Source: Anticarsia gemmatalis (Eukaryota > Arthropoda > Insecta > Lepidoptera > Erebidae). From it: a DNA stretch of 64,000 nt. The translations under genes and the position numbers were made by a program. A model generated the notes under the pieces. That model ran no database searches, had not been told where the DNA came from, and saw only the letters and a program-made list of their open reading frames with translations. Positions 1-11,500 of the stretch are shown piece after piece. Location of the stretch: assembly GCF_050436995.1 (NCBI RefSeq), contig NC_134758.1:7130001-7194000 (forward strand), read 5' to 3'. How positions within the stretch are numbered: position 1 is the first letter of the stretch; the number at the start of each line of letters is the position of its first letter.

Positions 1-222
1 TTTCCTTTTTCAGTAAATTAAGCCTGGCCGAACTCAATGTTTTAGGTGATAGACCTTTTGGTTTCTTCGGACGAAAGAAATCCGATAAAGATCCTGAATT
101 CGTACTTACTGAAGACATTGCAGTTAATATTAATATATCAGTTATTGTATTAAACGAGATCGGATCCAGAAGCCGACTAGAGACCGTAACCACAGTGATT
201 TTGGTACAAGTGCATTGGTAGG
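1..222 (+). CDS. Possible 3'-terminal exon of an upstream gene (partial)
   Basis: A pyrimidine-rich tract ending in CAG at 4-13 looks like a splice acceptor. If the exon starts at 14, a frame beginning after one base stays open until TAG at 220-222. It reads as about 69 residues, starting KLSLAELNVLGDRPFGFFGR. The first half looks protein-like (charged, varied); the second half is valine- and isoleucine-rich. I do not recognise the family. The stop lies only 12 bases before a MITE, so the true end could have been altered by the insertion. It would be convergent with the isomerase gene at 1420-2311. No canonical AATAAA follows closely. It could also be a chance open frame. Confidence 0.27.
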
Positions 223-233
223 TACTACCTTAA

Positions 234-586
234 GTGCTTGTTCACGTTGGAACTCGCGGGCGCGGTGGCGGTCGCGAGCGCGGGGACGTGGCGATTTGTG
301 TTCACGTTGGCCGCCAGGCGGGCGTTTGGCTCAAACTGGCTCAAACTGGTTGATCTTACTTGACATCGCGCCCGCCACCGCTAGTTCGACGTGAACACAC
401 ACGAACATCTTCACTTGTTTGATATTGGCGCGAGCGCGCCACGCGGGCCGCGCGCGACGCCGCTAGCTCGCCCGCGACTTAGACCGCGCGAACGGTTTGT
501 ACGTGAACACTTCGGTACATCGCCATATGTTTGATATTTCGCGACCGCGCCCGCCACCGCGCCCGCGAGTCAACGTGAATGAGCAC
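234..586. mobile_element. GC-rich MITE with roughly 45-bp terminal inverted repeats
   Basis: The left end begins GTGCTTGTTCACGTTG and continues into a CpG-rich arm. The reverse complement of the right end begins GTGCTCATTCACGTTG and continues into the same arm, with a few differences. The interior is also very rich in CG, with a short direct repeat (TCAAACTGG twice near 331-350), and has no coding frame. The flanks read TTAA on the left and TAAC on the right, so a TTAA target site is possible but not proven. It is a non-autonomous DNA transposon of unidentified superfamily. Confidence 0.7.
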
Positions 587-1419
587 TAACGAATCTAGTT
601 GGTTACTAATTACTATTATTTAATAGGTAGGTATGTACTGCGGTTTTGCAGCAGGTTAGTGGTTACCTGCTGGTGTAATTATAATAGACCATGCAAGCTA
701 CGCTCTTATAAACCACTTTCTTATAAATGTTGTAATGCATCGCGTGTCTTCGTCACCAATGGCGAATGAAATTACCAAGTAAGTGGCCGTCAGTTATATT
801 TTAATATGTACAGGGGCTTACTGTCGCCTTAGCTCTGCCCCTAATGTTACACGATGCTAACTTTTGTGTGCTACCTAACACAATTAAAACTGCTTAATTT
901 CTGTCTAAGAAATGTAATATGCGGAACATAGGTATGTACTTATGTTTTACCTAAATACCTACACAAGAAATATATACATTAGTACTTAACTTTATATTTA
1001 TCTTATAAGGTGCATACCTGTATAGCCTATCTGCTAAATCTGATGTTAGGAGTAGGTAGGAATATAATATCTTAAATATACAGCAGTAAGTTAAAGTCAA
1101 AGTCAGCCAATGACATTGTCTATTTATAAATACTTCAAGGGCATAAAAATACAATAGATTCAATCTTTGTAACAAAATATAATATTTTATACAGTTATAT
1201 GAATACTTTTGGTAAGTAGTCTTAGTTACAAATCTCATATTTGAATACAATGTGAAGGTACCAACCCAAATTAGCTTTCTACCTAACAAATGCAACATAA
1301 ATTATTAAAAATAGCTACTTAATGTACAATTTTTCTACACTATCCCAAACACTAGGGAAAATGCAGAAACCATTAAACCAAAAACAATCTATAAGACAGT
1401 AGTTACTTTATGCTTAATT
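587..1419. other. AT-rich intergenic DNA
   Basis: This is the space between the possible upstream terminal exon with its MITE and the 3' end of the minus-strand isomerase gene, so it probably contains that gene's 3' UTR. An open frame of 115 codons on the minus strand (951-1298) is cysteine-, tyrosine- and isoleucine-rich and looks like translated AT-rich DNA. I see no canonical AATAAA for the minus strand close to 1420. Confidence 0.4.
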
Positions 1420-2311
1420 TTATATTTTACTCCTCACTCCAGATGTGCCCATTGTCCAAATAGTATGAAGTTCTTCCATTTCCTTGTCATTTGTTTCTAA
1501 TAACTCTGATCTAACAGTGTCTCTCAATAACTTCTTGGTGGCTGTCACAGAATGTTTGGGCAGTTTGGACACCTCAACTATTTTGTCCCAAACTTTACTT
1601 TGTAGGTCCTCTGGTTTATATAAGTAGTTAACAAACCCACAATCCAGGGCCTCTTTTGCTGACATTTTATGATTACACAGTAACATTTCTGTTGCCTGAA
1701 ATTTAAACAAAACATTATTAAGACTTTATAAATCTATTTGTAAATAAACTTACTTGTTATTTATTACCTTTCTATCCCCAATCAGTCTGGGAAATGTAAA
1801 TGTTGAACAACCTTCTGCTACTATACCCAATTTTGTGAATGGTGTATAGAAGTAGGACTGTAACAGTAACATATAGTTTATAAAAAAAGGTGATAGGTAA
1901 TGTATATATATTTAAAAAATAGAAACAACTTTGTAAACTTACATTCTCTGAAGCAAAGACCAGGTCACAAAGTGCTAATGTTGTGGCAGCAATACCAATA
2001 GCAGGTCCATTGACAATAGCTACCAATAGTTTAGGGAATGTAATAAATGCCTTTATATAGTCTTTTAAAATATTTAAATTGTTCTTACTGTCTTCTACAG
2101 GCACAGAGAAGTCATTACCACTGCTGTAAAAGTCTCCTGTGCCTGTCAACACTGTCACACTGATACTGTCATCTGCAGCTGCACTGTTCAGAATACTTAT
2201 CACACGTTGATACATAACAGGATCAATGGCATTTTTCCTATAGGGTTTATTGTACTGTACAACTTGTATTCCTTCTCGGTGAGTCTCTATAATAGTCTCC
2301 TTTATATCCAT
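1420..2311 (-). CDS. ECI2: Enoyl-CoA delta isomerase 2-like protein (crotonase fold), 244 aa
   Basis: Three exons join in frame: 2311-1943, 1857-1768 and 1695-1420, each flanked by GT/AG. The protein is 244 residues. It has the crotonase features of the ECI2/PECI branch: oxyanion-hole segment FYSSGNDFS around residues 61-69, the second oxyanion loop VNGPAIGIAATTLALCDLVF around 100-119, and the family segment GIVAEGCSTFTFPRLIG, where Glu138 matches the catalytic base. ECI2 shifts 3-cis or 2-trans enoyl-CoA double bonds so that unsaturated fatty acids can enter beta-oxidation in peroxisomes or mitochondria. The vertebrate N-terminal acyl-CoA-binding domain is absent, so this is the short form. 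The tail ends in SKI, close to the peroxisomal PTS1 signal SKL, but the last dozen residues do not fit the usual family ending. Divergent from the phosphatase gene starting at 3065. Confidence 0.93.
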
Positions 2312-3064
2312 GTTCTAGAAGATAGTTGATTATGGTCCTGGAAATTTATGTCACATTCAAAACAAATTTGTTAAGATTTCATTTGGTGGATAATAACAAA
2401 ACACCGAAATACTTATTGTAACTAACTAATAAGAAGTTGCAAGAGGTGATTAGCCGAACTAAGTAAATTGTGATAAAAATTATCTACTTTTGCGATCTGT
2501 AGGTACTTGTGGTGGTACTGCCGAGAGTAAAGTAATCAAATTTTTATTATCTGAAATTGTAAATACTACTGATAAATGACATTTCGTTTTTTATGAGATA
2601 GCTGCTGCTGATGTTATCAAATGTCAAACTCAGCTGCCAATCTGTCAACACAGTTTTGACGTAACTAGTGGTGCTGTCATTTGTTGTAATAACAGAAACC
2701 GTAAATGGCGCTTTTCTTGCTTATTTTGTTCTTGATCACATTTTATGTGCCCTTTATTACCTATATTTCTTCGACAGCGCTTTCTGCTAAAAACCCTCCC
2801 GCAAATTCGTACTATTCCACATTTATTTTATCTCTTTAGAAATAATGTATAAAATGTTTTCTTTAACAAACGAGAAGAGAAGCTTAGCAGTTATAAATGA
2901 TAAATTCTTTATATTTAGTAGTCCTAAACGATATCGAAAAACCGATAAAAATAAGTGTACTGACTTGACTATGTAGAGGCAATGACAAATATTGACAAAC
3001 TCTTCTGTCAATGTCAACTGTTTTGACAAAATTGACCTACCCAGCCCTCTATGGTAAAACGGGA
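2312..3064. promoter_or_regulatory. Divergent promoter region between the isomerase and phosphatase genes
   Basis: About 750 bases separate the start codon of the minus-strand isomerase from the likely start of the plus-strand phosphatase. This short head-to-head spacing suggests a shared promoter region. I see no convincing TATA box. It contains a small hydrophobic open frame, annotated separately. Confidence 0.5.
2705..2839 (+). CDS. Candidate 44-codon hydrophobic small ORF
   Basis: An ATG in good context (GTAAATGG) opens a 44-residue frame ending at TAG 2837-2839. It begins MALFLLILFLITFYVPFITY, a strong membrane-spanning or signal-anchor segment, followed by a polar tail with paired prolines (KNPPANSYY). 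It sits in the divergent promoter region upstream of the phosphatase gene. It could be a small membrane protein, an upstream ORF, a first exon spliced elsewhere, or chance. I do not recognise it. Confidence 0.25.
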   Translation: MALFLLILFLITFYVPFITYISSTALSAKNPPANSYYSTFILSL

Positions 3065-5724
3065 ATGTATAAATTGTTATCTCGTTTCCTGCATTCTAAT
3101 AGGCAATTTGAATTAAAAACACTGAATCTATGTTGCAATAACAGAGTGAATTACAAAGCAAGATATTTGAATACCAGCGGCATAATGTTTAAGTCATCAG
3201 TGTTTAATCTACAAGAAGCTTCAAAGGATCAGGTTAAAGAATTCTTGGATTCCTTTGACACAGTTTTAACAGATTGTGATGGTAAGTTAAATAATTAATA
3301 CTCTTTAATAATGGCCAGTAATAGGGTTATAAAGTCACAACACCGTAATAAACAAACATGATTTATGAAATTGATAAATTTACCAAGACAGCAATTTCTA
3401 ATATGAATCTAACCTTACTGGAATAATAACATGTTTCCTGGACTGGAGTGTGTTACGTAACTATTAATCTAAGCTTTACCATCATATTATAGTTTAGAGT
3501 AATTTTTCATTTCTCTCTACCTAAAGATATTAATCTAATCTCAATCTAACTTATAAATGATGTAAATCCTGTAAACCTTATGCAATATAAACTTAATAAG
3601 TGAATAATATTATAGTAGAAGTCATTATTTAATAGTAAATGGATTAACACAGCTTTTAGTAAAGCTACCCATCACTGTAAACTCTGTTATTTAATTCAGT
3701 TTAAAACTGCTTAAAGTTACACTGATTATTATGTACATCTATTTGTTAATGAACAAGCTATAGTTTGTAATTTATTCTAGAACTTGACAATACACAGGTC
3801 CAGTCACCCTTCAGTAGCCAGAATGTTGTTTTGTAAAACCTAAATTATTTAAAATCTTCCAAGCAGTTCTTTTAATCCTATACCACAAAACCCAATAATT
3901 GCAATGTTTAAGCATACATAATCCCTTCCAATTACATTCTACTTTACTCATTATCATTATAAAACCATAAACATTTCATTTTTGTTTTTCAGGGGTCCTC
4001 TGGATTGATAACAATGCCATTCCTGGCTCTGCAGATGCTATGAATTATTTCCGCAAGTTGGGGAAGAAAATATTTTATGTGACTAATAACTCAACTAAAA
4101 TTCGTAGTGAATTTGCTAGCAAAGCTCAACAACTAGGCTTCATAGCATCTCAGGTAACTGTTAACTAACTGTTATAATAATATCTACATGCATACATTTA
4201 CAGACAAGTTACTAAACTCTTAAAGACCAATAGCTCTTTGCAACACTGGCACTTTGGTAATCAAGCAGCCTGGAGATCGGCAATTGTAAACACTATTTCA
4301 CAGATCAATAAGACAGTTTACTAAATGTTCCCACTATAAATGTCTTATCCTTTTAATTTTAAATGTTTTCATTAATATGTTTTTTATTGTTACAGGAGGA
4401 AATTCTCTCTACTGCATACCTAGTAGCCCATTACCTAAAAGGTATTGGATTTACCAAGAAGGTATATTTACTTGGCTCCAATGGTATTGGGGAGGAGTTG
4501 AAGGCTGTTGGTATTAGGCACATTGGTGTAGGTGTAAGTATCTAGTCTACTTCTATTCACCCTGCTACCCCATTTACTCTAATTTCAACTATCAGAAAAG
4601 TTTGATTTTTAAACTTTGTCTGACATAACTGAAAGTCGAAACTTTAGTAAACCACTCAGTACCTCGATTCTCTACCACTATCGACTATCGACAACTGGCT
4701 AGCTATCGAATTTTGACATTTAGGATGTACTGCCAAAAAAGTCTCTGCGACGCCCGTCAGAGGCGTTGATAAGATTTTCATACAAAATTTCTCGATGGCA
4801 GGTCGGTTTTCGGTAGTCGATAGTAATAGAGAATCGAGCTACTGATTAAATACTTTTCTTCCTGCAATTTTTCCATTTGATTGTTTGTTTACAGCCTGAC
4901 CATGTAAAACCAGATTTTAAGTCAATGAAACCATCAGAGTTGGATCCTGAAGTTGGTGCTGTAGTCGTAGGTTTTGATGAACACGTCAGCTACCCTAAGT
5001 TCATGAAAGCTGCCTCGTACCTTGCTTCAGAAGAATGTTTGTTCATAGGAACAAACACAGATGAAAGGTTCCCTAAAGGAGGGTCTATTGTTATACCTGG
5101 TACTGGCACTTTAGTTAGAGCTGTGGAGACTTGCTCTGAGAGGAAGGCTTTAGTGCTCGGAAAGCCACATGATTATGTCCGGAAATATCTTGAGTCTTGT
5201 GGCCTGAATCCAGCACGAACTTTGATGATTGGAGACAGGTGTGTATTTGTATAACAATTAAATCTTATTTGAGAGGTTTTATTCGGTTACTTAAGCCCAT
5301 GTGCCAGCACAGATTACTTAATAGTTACTACGGTGCCAGTAAGCACATAGAATGTATATGTCCCTACGCAATAGCACTAGCTGCCGCGCACGTCACTTCT
5401 TAGTTCTTTTAAAGTGGACCAAAAAATAAATTAATGCCTAAACACCTCTACTCAACTCCTAAAAACCTCTTATAGTTCAAAAGCAAAAATTTAGTTTATT
5501 CAGACACAGGATGTTAACTATGTTATTGATTATGTTTTCGTTTTATTTTCAGATGTAACACGGACATAGAGTTGGGCGTACGATGTGGTTTCCAAACCCT
5601 GCTCGTCCTAACCGGTGTTACTTCACCCAAAGACGTAGAGAAGCTTCGCAGCGAGAAGACACCGCCGGTGCCCGACGTAGTATTACCGAAGCTAGGAGAT
5701 CTGCTCTCTCTCGTACCTTCATAG
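3065..5724 (+). CDS. HAD-superfamily phosphatase (phosphoglycolate / glycerol-3-phosphate / pyridoxal phosphate phosphatase type)
   Basis: Five exons join in frame: up to 3281, then 3993-4153, 4396-4533, 4895-5238 and 5553-5724 (TAG). All four HAD motifs are present; numbering is from Met at 3185: DCDGVLW (Asp30, Asp32), VTNNS (Thr63), GKPHD (Lys222) and GDRCNTD (Asp246, Asp251). The large C2-type cap between motifs II and III places it in HAD subclass IIA, with mammalian PGP and PDXP, which dephosphorylate small metabolites such as 2-phosphoglycolate, glycerol 3-phosphate or pyridoxal phosphate. The substrate cannot be told from sequence alone. Three in-frame starts exist: 3011 (361 aa), 3065 (343 aa) and 3185 (303 aa, the usual family length). 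The extension from 3065 is basic and ends ARYLNTSG, like a mitochondrial presequence. Confidence 0.93.
4657..4844. mobile_element. MITE, family A copy 1, in intron 3 of the phosphatase gene
   Basis: The left end contains CTCGATTCTCTA and the right end TAGAGAATCGAG. The arms continue with matching ACTATCGACTATCGA and TCGGTAGTCGATAGT. A second diverged copy lies at 45160-45325; both share TTTGACATTTA, TTTTCATACAAAATTT and a CGACG..CGTC-type middle. There is no coding potential. It lies wholly inside the intron between exons 3 and 4. Confidence 0.75.
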
Positions 5725-5813
5725 TGCAACTTTACAATCACGCAACTGTAATGAGTCAAACGACACGTCACCTGCCACTCGTTTAATTAGTAGCACACTT
5801 GTCATCGCAGGTG

Positions 5814-5819
5814 AATAAA
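5814..5819 (+). terminator. Polyadenylation signal of the phosphatase gene
   Basis: AATAAA, 90 bases after the stop codon; the first canonical signal downstream. Confidence 0.6.
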
Positions 5820-5855
5820 ATACATTTTCTTGAAGACATTAGACTCATTAGCCAG

Positions 5856-6230
5856 CTTTGCACACGCACTCTATCGCACGTTCTTAGCAGTGCACAGGAT
5901 TGCGCGCGGGAAAGCCTGCGCGGTCTTCGCTCGCCGCTTTCTTCACGAGCTTGACAGATGAGCGCAGCGCGTGGTCTTACCTTTCCCCTCGCACCCCTTT
6001 TAGGGTTGGTTCGTATCTGATGGATCATACGTCGCATATTATCGTTCGCGTAACACCAGATCAGAAAAACACTCGACTTTTCACATTCAACCGATTATGC
6101 GTCGGTGCGAAGCCGGTACAAATTAAGCTACGCCCAACGCATCTTCCGTCAGATGTAAACGGACCCTTAAACGCGCGTTCTTTCACGCGCGATTGTTGTT
6201 TCATACGCGATAGAGTGTGTGTGTGTAAAG
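5856..6230. mobile_element. Probable CpG-rich MITE just downstream of the phosphatase gene
   Basis: The left end has CTTTGCACACGCACTCTATC and the right end reads GATAGAGTGTGTGTGTGTAA, an imperfect inverted repeat of about 22 bases around a CpG-rich interior. The 134-codon frame inside it (5900-6304) has no recognisable domain and is best explained by the high GC content. The start overlaps the region where the phosphatase transcript should end. Confidence 0.45.
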
Positions 6231-8259
6231 GTGGCTATTATTGTTGTTATATTACATTCGTAAATAATGTTATAAGTAGTCACAGTAGAATGTGCAAATT
6301 ATAGGTCAATTCTAAACTAAAAGTAGGAATTCAATTAAATAACAGTGTATCTCCATGTTATGTATAGTGTTATACATTTTTAATTAGCATAATTGCCTAA
6401 TACTAGATTGCAAAAATGTGTAGTGAGCTAATGATGATTCATAGTAGTGAATTTGTGCAATGCTCTGATCGATCATCTAACAATTTATCAATCATTTATT
6501 TGTCATATTATTATGAATGGATAATGTTCAAAAATGTCTAATGTTAAGTATATGGACAAAACGAAAATGTTGAAGGAAATTTTCAGTTATTTTTCAATAG
6601 GTTTTCTATATGTGTAATCGCTGTGAAAGTTTTTTACTGCCTGTGATTTTTTAATAGCTGTGTAACTAAAATAAGTACTTAGTACAATTTTAGGTAGTAA
6701 AAGTGATCGCCTAATTTGTTGTTTATAAGCATAAATGAGGCAATCCTATTTCTATTTATAATGTGGTTGTTATTATTATTTATTGATGCTTATACTAGAC
6801 AATGTAATATATTGAATGTGGTCAATATACAATAGATGAGTGACATAATATATATATAAAATCAAGCTTCTAAAAAGCATTTTATCTTTTAAAAAGTATA
6901 AAATGTTACCAACGTTTTTGTTAATAGAATTACATATTTATTTTTTAAACAATACATACAATTAAAAACTGCTTTTAATGAAAAGCTAATAGTATGTTGC
7001 TCATCTATGACAATAGACAATATTAGTTAAATATACCTTTGAATAGCTAAATAAACAACATTACAGTATTACATGTGACAGTTATCAACATACTTGAAGT
7101 CTGTTGTGTATGTAACATTGTGTAATGTACCTACCTATAAAAGTATCCAATATCCATGTATGCAAACATTTTTTCCGATTAGCTATTTTGTCAATCACTC
7201 CTAGTGACCTTAGTCTTGTATCGTAAATTATTATTTAAAACATGGTGTTATAGGTATTTTCTTAAAAAATATTCTCAATGGTCATCATAAAATTTTGGCG
7301 TAACCATGTCCATTAGATTCCTATCTACGTATAAACCTTCTAATTATTATTTGAACTGCGCCACTCCGGCCGTAAGACATATGCTTTAACCATTAAGTTA
7401 CTGCTGCTTCTAAATTGGCGGCTGCCGATATATTCTTATAAATTAATGTTTATTTTTTTACTATTATTGATGACCTCGTTACGAATATTTCCGATAAGTA
7501 TGCGTGACAAGTACTCAGGGAATAATAAAACGGAGCGATCGATGACAAAAATTGCATTTTTATGGTTGTCGCCTGCATTTGTATCCCAGTAACCTTATTG
7601 ACCCAATTATTTTTAGGTCAATGAACCCCCATTGGCTCTGATAGCTATTTTATAGAAAAAAGCGGATCTGTCTTGATTCGGTATGGATCGAAGTAATCAA
7701 TTTGTTGATTATAATAGCTTGTAGCACGACTGTTGTGTATATAAATAAATTAAATTAATGTTAAACTTGGGTCTAAAAGTGCAGGCATTTTTTTCATTTG
7801 ACTTGTCACTATGTGTTCATTCGTATACAGAGGAGAATAATATTTTATTACATTGTGAAATATATAATATGTACAATGTTGCTTTTAATAAAATATTTAC
7901 ATGGTTCAAGAAGAATTTGTTTTTATTACGTGTATTTACCTTGCCTTTCGTAAGTAGGCAACCTACTTTGGTAACTCTATGTCTCTATTAGATAAAATGT
8001 ACTTATGTATAATCGAAATGTCGAATGGCAAACTCGTATTTGTGTAATTTTTTGTCCAGAGTATGGCGCCTTACTTTCCTAGCTTACAGCAATACTGGTT
8101 TTACGATTAGTAAGCTGAAATAAGAACAGATCCGCATGCACTATAAAACATCTTCTCAAGACATATTTAGGGCAACTAGGCCATGTGGTACGTAACAACT
8201 GTTATAGATTAAAATATGGCATTCGCTAGTCTGATGGGGAACGAGGCGTATATTGGACA
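6231..8259. other. AT-rich intergenic DNA with weak repeat traces
   Basis: I see no gene. On the minus strand around 7340-7410, the text GGCCGGAGTGGCGCAGTTC and an A-box-like TAACTTAATGGTTAA resemble a decayed tRNA-derived SINE, but no closed cloverleaf is visible. Everything else is low-complexity AT-rich sequence. Confidence 0.35.
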
Positions 8260-8512
8260 CAAACCATTGAGACGTCGGACCCGGTAGTCCGAAGAGGAGC
8301 TAGTAGATGTGAAGCGCATGCGTCGTGTAGTATCGCATTTCGCGCCGCGCATCTCTAGCTGGGCTTGTCAACATTAGCTTCCCTACATACGCGTATATTT
8401 CGCGCCAGTATCGGTGCAACCGCGATAGACGCGCGTCGCCACAAATAGCGCATGCTCCGGACACGCTAATTCATGTGATCTCATCATTTCGCTCATATCC
8501 TGCCTGATTGAT
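8260..8512 (+). promoter_or_regulatory. Candidate promoter / non-coding first exon, perhaps of TPPP
   Basis: A CpG-rich island stands out from the AT-rich surroundings. It carries two identical TTTCGCGCC sites at 8338-8346 and 8398-8406, exactly 60 bases apart, matching the E2F/DP core. It ends in a good splice donor, GAT followed by GTGAGT at 8513. The TPPP coding exon at 15117 is preceded by an acceptor-like tract ending in GCAG at 15101, so a 5' UTR exon here joined across a 6.6-kb intron is plausible. There is no direct evidence of transcription. Confidence 0.33.
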
Positions 8513-11500
8513 GTGAGTTATTATTATTGTTTCCTTTTTTATTAGTCAAATAATTTTTACAGGTTTTTTAAATGAAATTATGACATAATGGGATACATCA
8601 TCTTAAAATTTTATAAATAAATATTTTTGTAAATCCTGGTAGTATTATAGTAACATAACAAAATACTGATTGTTTCTAAACAAATAATAATTTTATATTT
8701 CTAAGATGTTCAGAAGGTATTGTATCCTTTTTCATCTAGATCGACAGCTACACTCCCTTCACATCAGTTTTAGGAAAACAAAGAAAGGGAGCGAGGGGTG
8801 AAATATTACCCGGCACTTTCCGCGTCTGGTCCCCTACTTATACAATGTTCATGACATTGAAGTAGGAAAACGTTTTCCGTTTATTACCTACACTGTATAT
8901 ATATCGAGACTTGCATGCACTTGTAAAACACATAAAAATATAATTTGAATGGCTCCAATTCGTTACAAATGGAATCCATTGCGTGCGTTATGAGGTACCT
9001 ATTGTACCTACCTATATTTTTAATACCAGACGTCACTAGCTACCTATTTATTAAAAATAGGTAAGTCTGGATATCGTTAATGCATCCACGATAAACGTAA
9101 CAAGTGATTAACAATGAAAAGTTTCCTGACTAAGATAAAACGTTATCTGAAGTATCGACGCACTCAAAATACGTATATCTTGCAATTATGCTGATAACAG
9201 TAACAGTTACGGTAGCTGATACAACCTTCGTCGCCATATAACGTAAACAATTTCTCATAATAGAATCAAACATTGATGTGTTATTTTTATCTAGATAACC
9301 ACGCGCATAGATTAAGGTGGTCTAGGATTATCTGTTCCTAGAAAATGTAAAGGAACTTTTGGGTACCTACGCCAAATAGTCGATGTATTTATTTATTTTT
9401 ATAATATTGATAACGAATTAAATAAAATACCTAGCTAGATAAATGTAATCCATTGGATTCAACCAAGGTAAGTATTTATATCTTAGTTATTGCCACTTAT
9501 CGACTTGGTTACGGTTATGACACCACCAATATCGTTGTAATAATTTGTTAAATAGCTGTAATATATCAGCTAAGGTATTGCAAATCGTACAGTCCTACAA
9601 ATAAGTATATGTTGCCATGGTAATTTTCACGATATTAGTAACAAATCGAAGCTGTCGTTCAAATCCTGTTTGAAATCAGTTAGGAGATGAGATCATCTCT
9701 GATTTAAAAGGCCAATCGCATTACGTAGAAAACCAACAAAAACTTGGTTATTTAATAATTTTCTGTTAAGGTTTTTGCTGTGTCACCTGTTAAATAATTT
9801 TAAGGTAGGTAAAAATCTATATTATTGCTTCCTATGTAATGCTCATTCAGAGTATGGTAACTCAGCCATAATTATCAAAATTTATCTTGGTTATAAGCTA
9901 TCTGCAAGTTCTACTCGCATCTAGACGATTTCCGGTTTAACATAGCATTCGAAAACTGTAACTATGCATTGGGCATTTAGCAAATATTCAGCTTGTAAAT
10001 TTTCGTCAGTTCAGTCTAGAATTTGGTTGAAGTTTGTTCTCCTTTAAACACTTATACACAAGTAATTTTTAGAAAAAAATACCACTATTAACATTCGATG
10101 TCCTATTCTTAAACATCCTCGCGCGGCTAGGTTTCAGTGTGGCAGAATAAATAAACGCCGGTAACTCAACAATCTACATAAACCTACGTTCATTTAACAT
10201 GTCACGTCGTCTGTGAACACAAACACACGTGAGATTGTTTACTGTCCATTGTGTTAAATACCCGTAGATGTATATTTCTATAGATTATGTTTTACGCTAA
10301 ATTATCCTCATTAGAGTAATGAGTTAGATTGTTTACCTACTTTTGTGTCTCTAACATTGATTTCCATTTAGCATTTAGGTATAAGTAATACATTTCGGCT
10401 TTAGCTTTAAAAGTACTTAATGCCTACTAAGTAAATGGTGATCGAGTCTTTAAAATATATTTCTTGTAAACGTCCAAACAAAATTTGTCATCAGTTCTTA
10501 GCATTCATCTGAAACTTTACGAGATTTATAAAAGCACGCACAAAATAGAAAATCGCTAAAGCATCAAACATTTAGATTTCATTTATTTATACCGAGTGTA
10601 TTTTAGGATCTCCAGCTAGTTTGTCGATGATGTCAACTTCTCAATGCCAAGACAATACGTGCATAAGGTGCTAGGTTCAAAGATCAATATTGTTAATAAC
10701 ACAAGTTGTGAGTATAGATACTCTACAGTTTGGCTATTACGGAAAAACCTTGAGCATTAAAGATTTATTTGCACAAAGCAGTTGCAGCAGACATGACTAG
10801 ATATTTACTTGAAAAATATTCGTTGTTTTCAGAAATAAGTAGAGGTAACTATGGTAACGCGATCATGAGATACTTGATTGAGAACTAACCCTCACGGCTT
10901 GGATTATCTAAAGCTCAGATTGATCACTAGTGTTTATTAATAAAATAGCTGCGGATGTCGCATTTTGTAGTTTCTATGTACTTACATATATTAAGTAAAA
11001 CTACTCAGGCACAACAAACTACTGTAGAAATCCTTCCAAACTAAACGCAACCTAAGAGTGAAACCCCTTTGGTATAAGTGTTAATAAGTCTAAAAGTAAA
11101 CACCATAGCCCATACTGGGTTCGAAGAACAAGTTTAGTATTGTAGCCAGCAGGGAAAGTTTATGCAGAACATTTAGCTATTAACTCCAATATAGAAACTT
11201 GCGAGGCCGTTCACATTCTGTCTGGTTTTTCGCACGCTACCTCACTTTCCCGATTTCCCTCCATTTGTAGTTTAAAGCGTAGATAGTTCGCTCAACTCAA
11301 ACAAAACTATTGACTTGTTACATAACGTTTTCAATAAAAGATTGTAAAATGTGTTCTGCTAAAGTTTGCCGAGGTTCAAATGAAAATGTAATAAATAGGT
11401 ATTAGTTACTTTAACATTCTGGTTGTTTTTTGTCATTATTTTACTTCTACGTAGGGCGGTGGTAAAATTTAATTAACGACTTGAATGTGTAATGTGACAC

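Noticed and set aside
951..1298. 115-codon minus-strand frame
   Set aside because: Its composition (Tyr, Ile, Leu, Cys) is that of translated AT-rich DNA, and it probably lies in the isomerase 3' UTR or intergenic DNA.
5900..6304. 134-codon plus-strand open frame after the phosphatase gene
   Set aside because: It lies mostly inside a CpG-rich inverted-repeat element, has no domain or codon pattern of a real gene, and overlaps another chance frame on the minus strand.
7340..7410. Possible minus-strand tRNA gene
   Set aside because: A- and B-box-like words are present but no cloverleaf can be closed; at best a decayed SINE.
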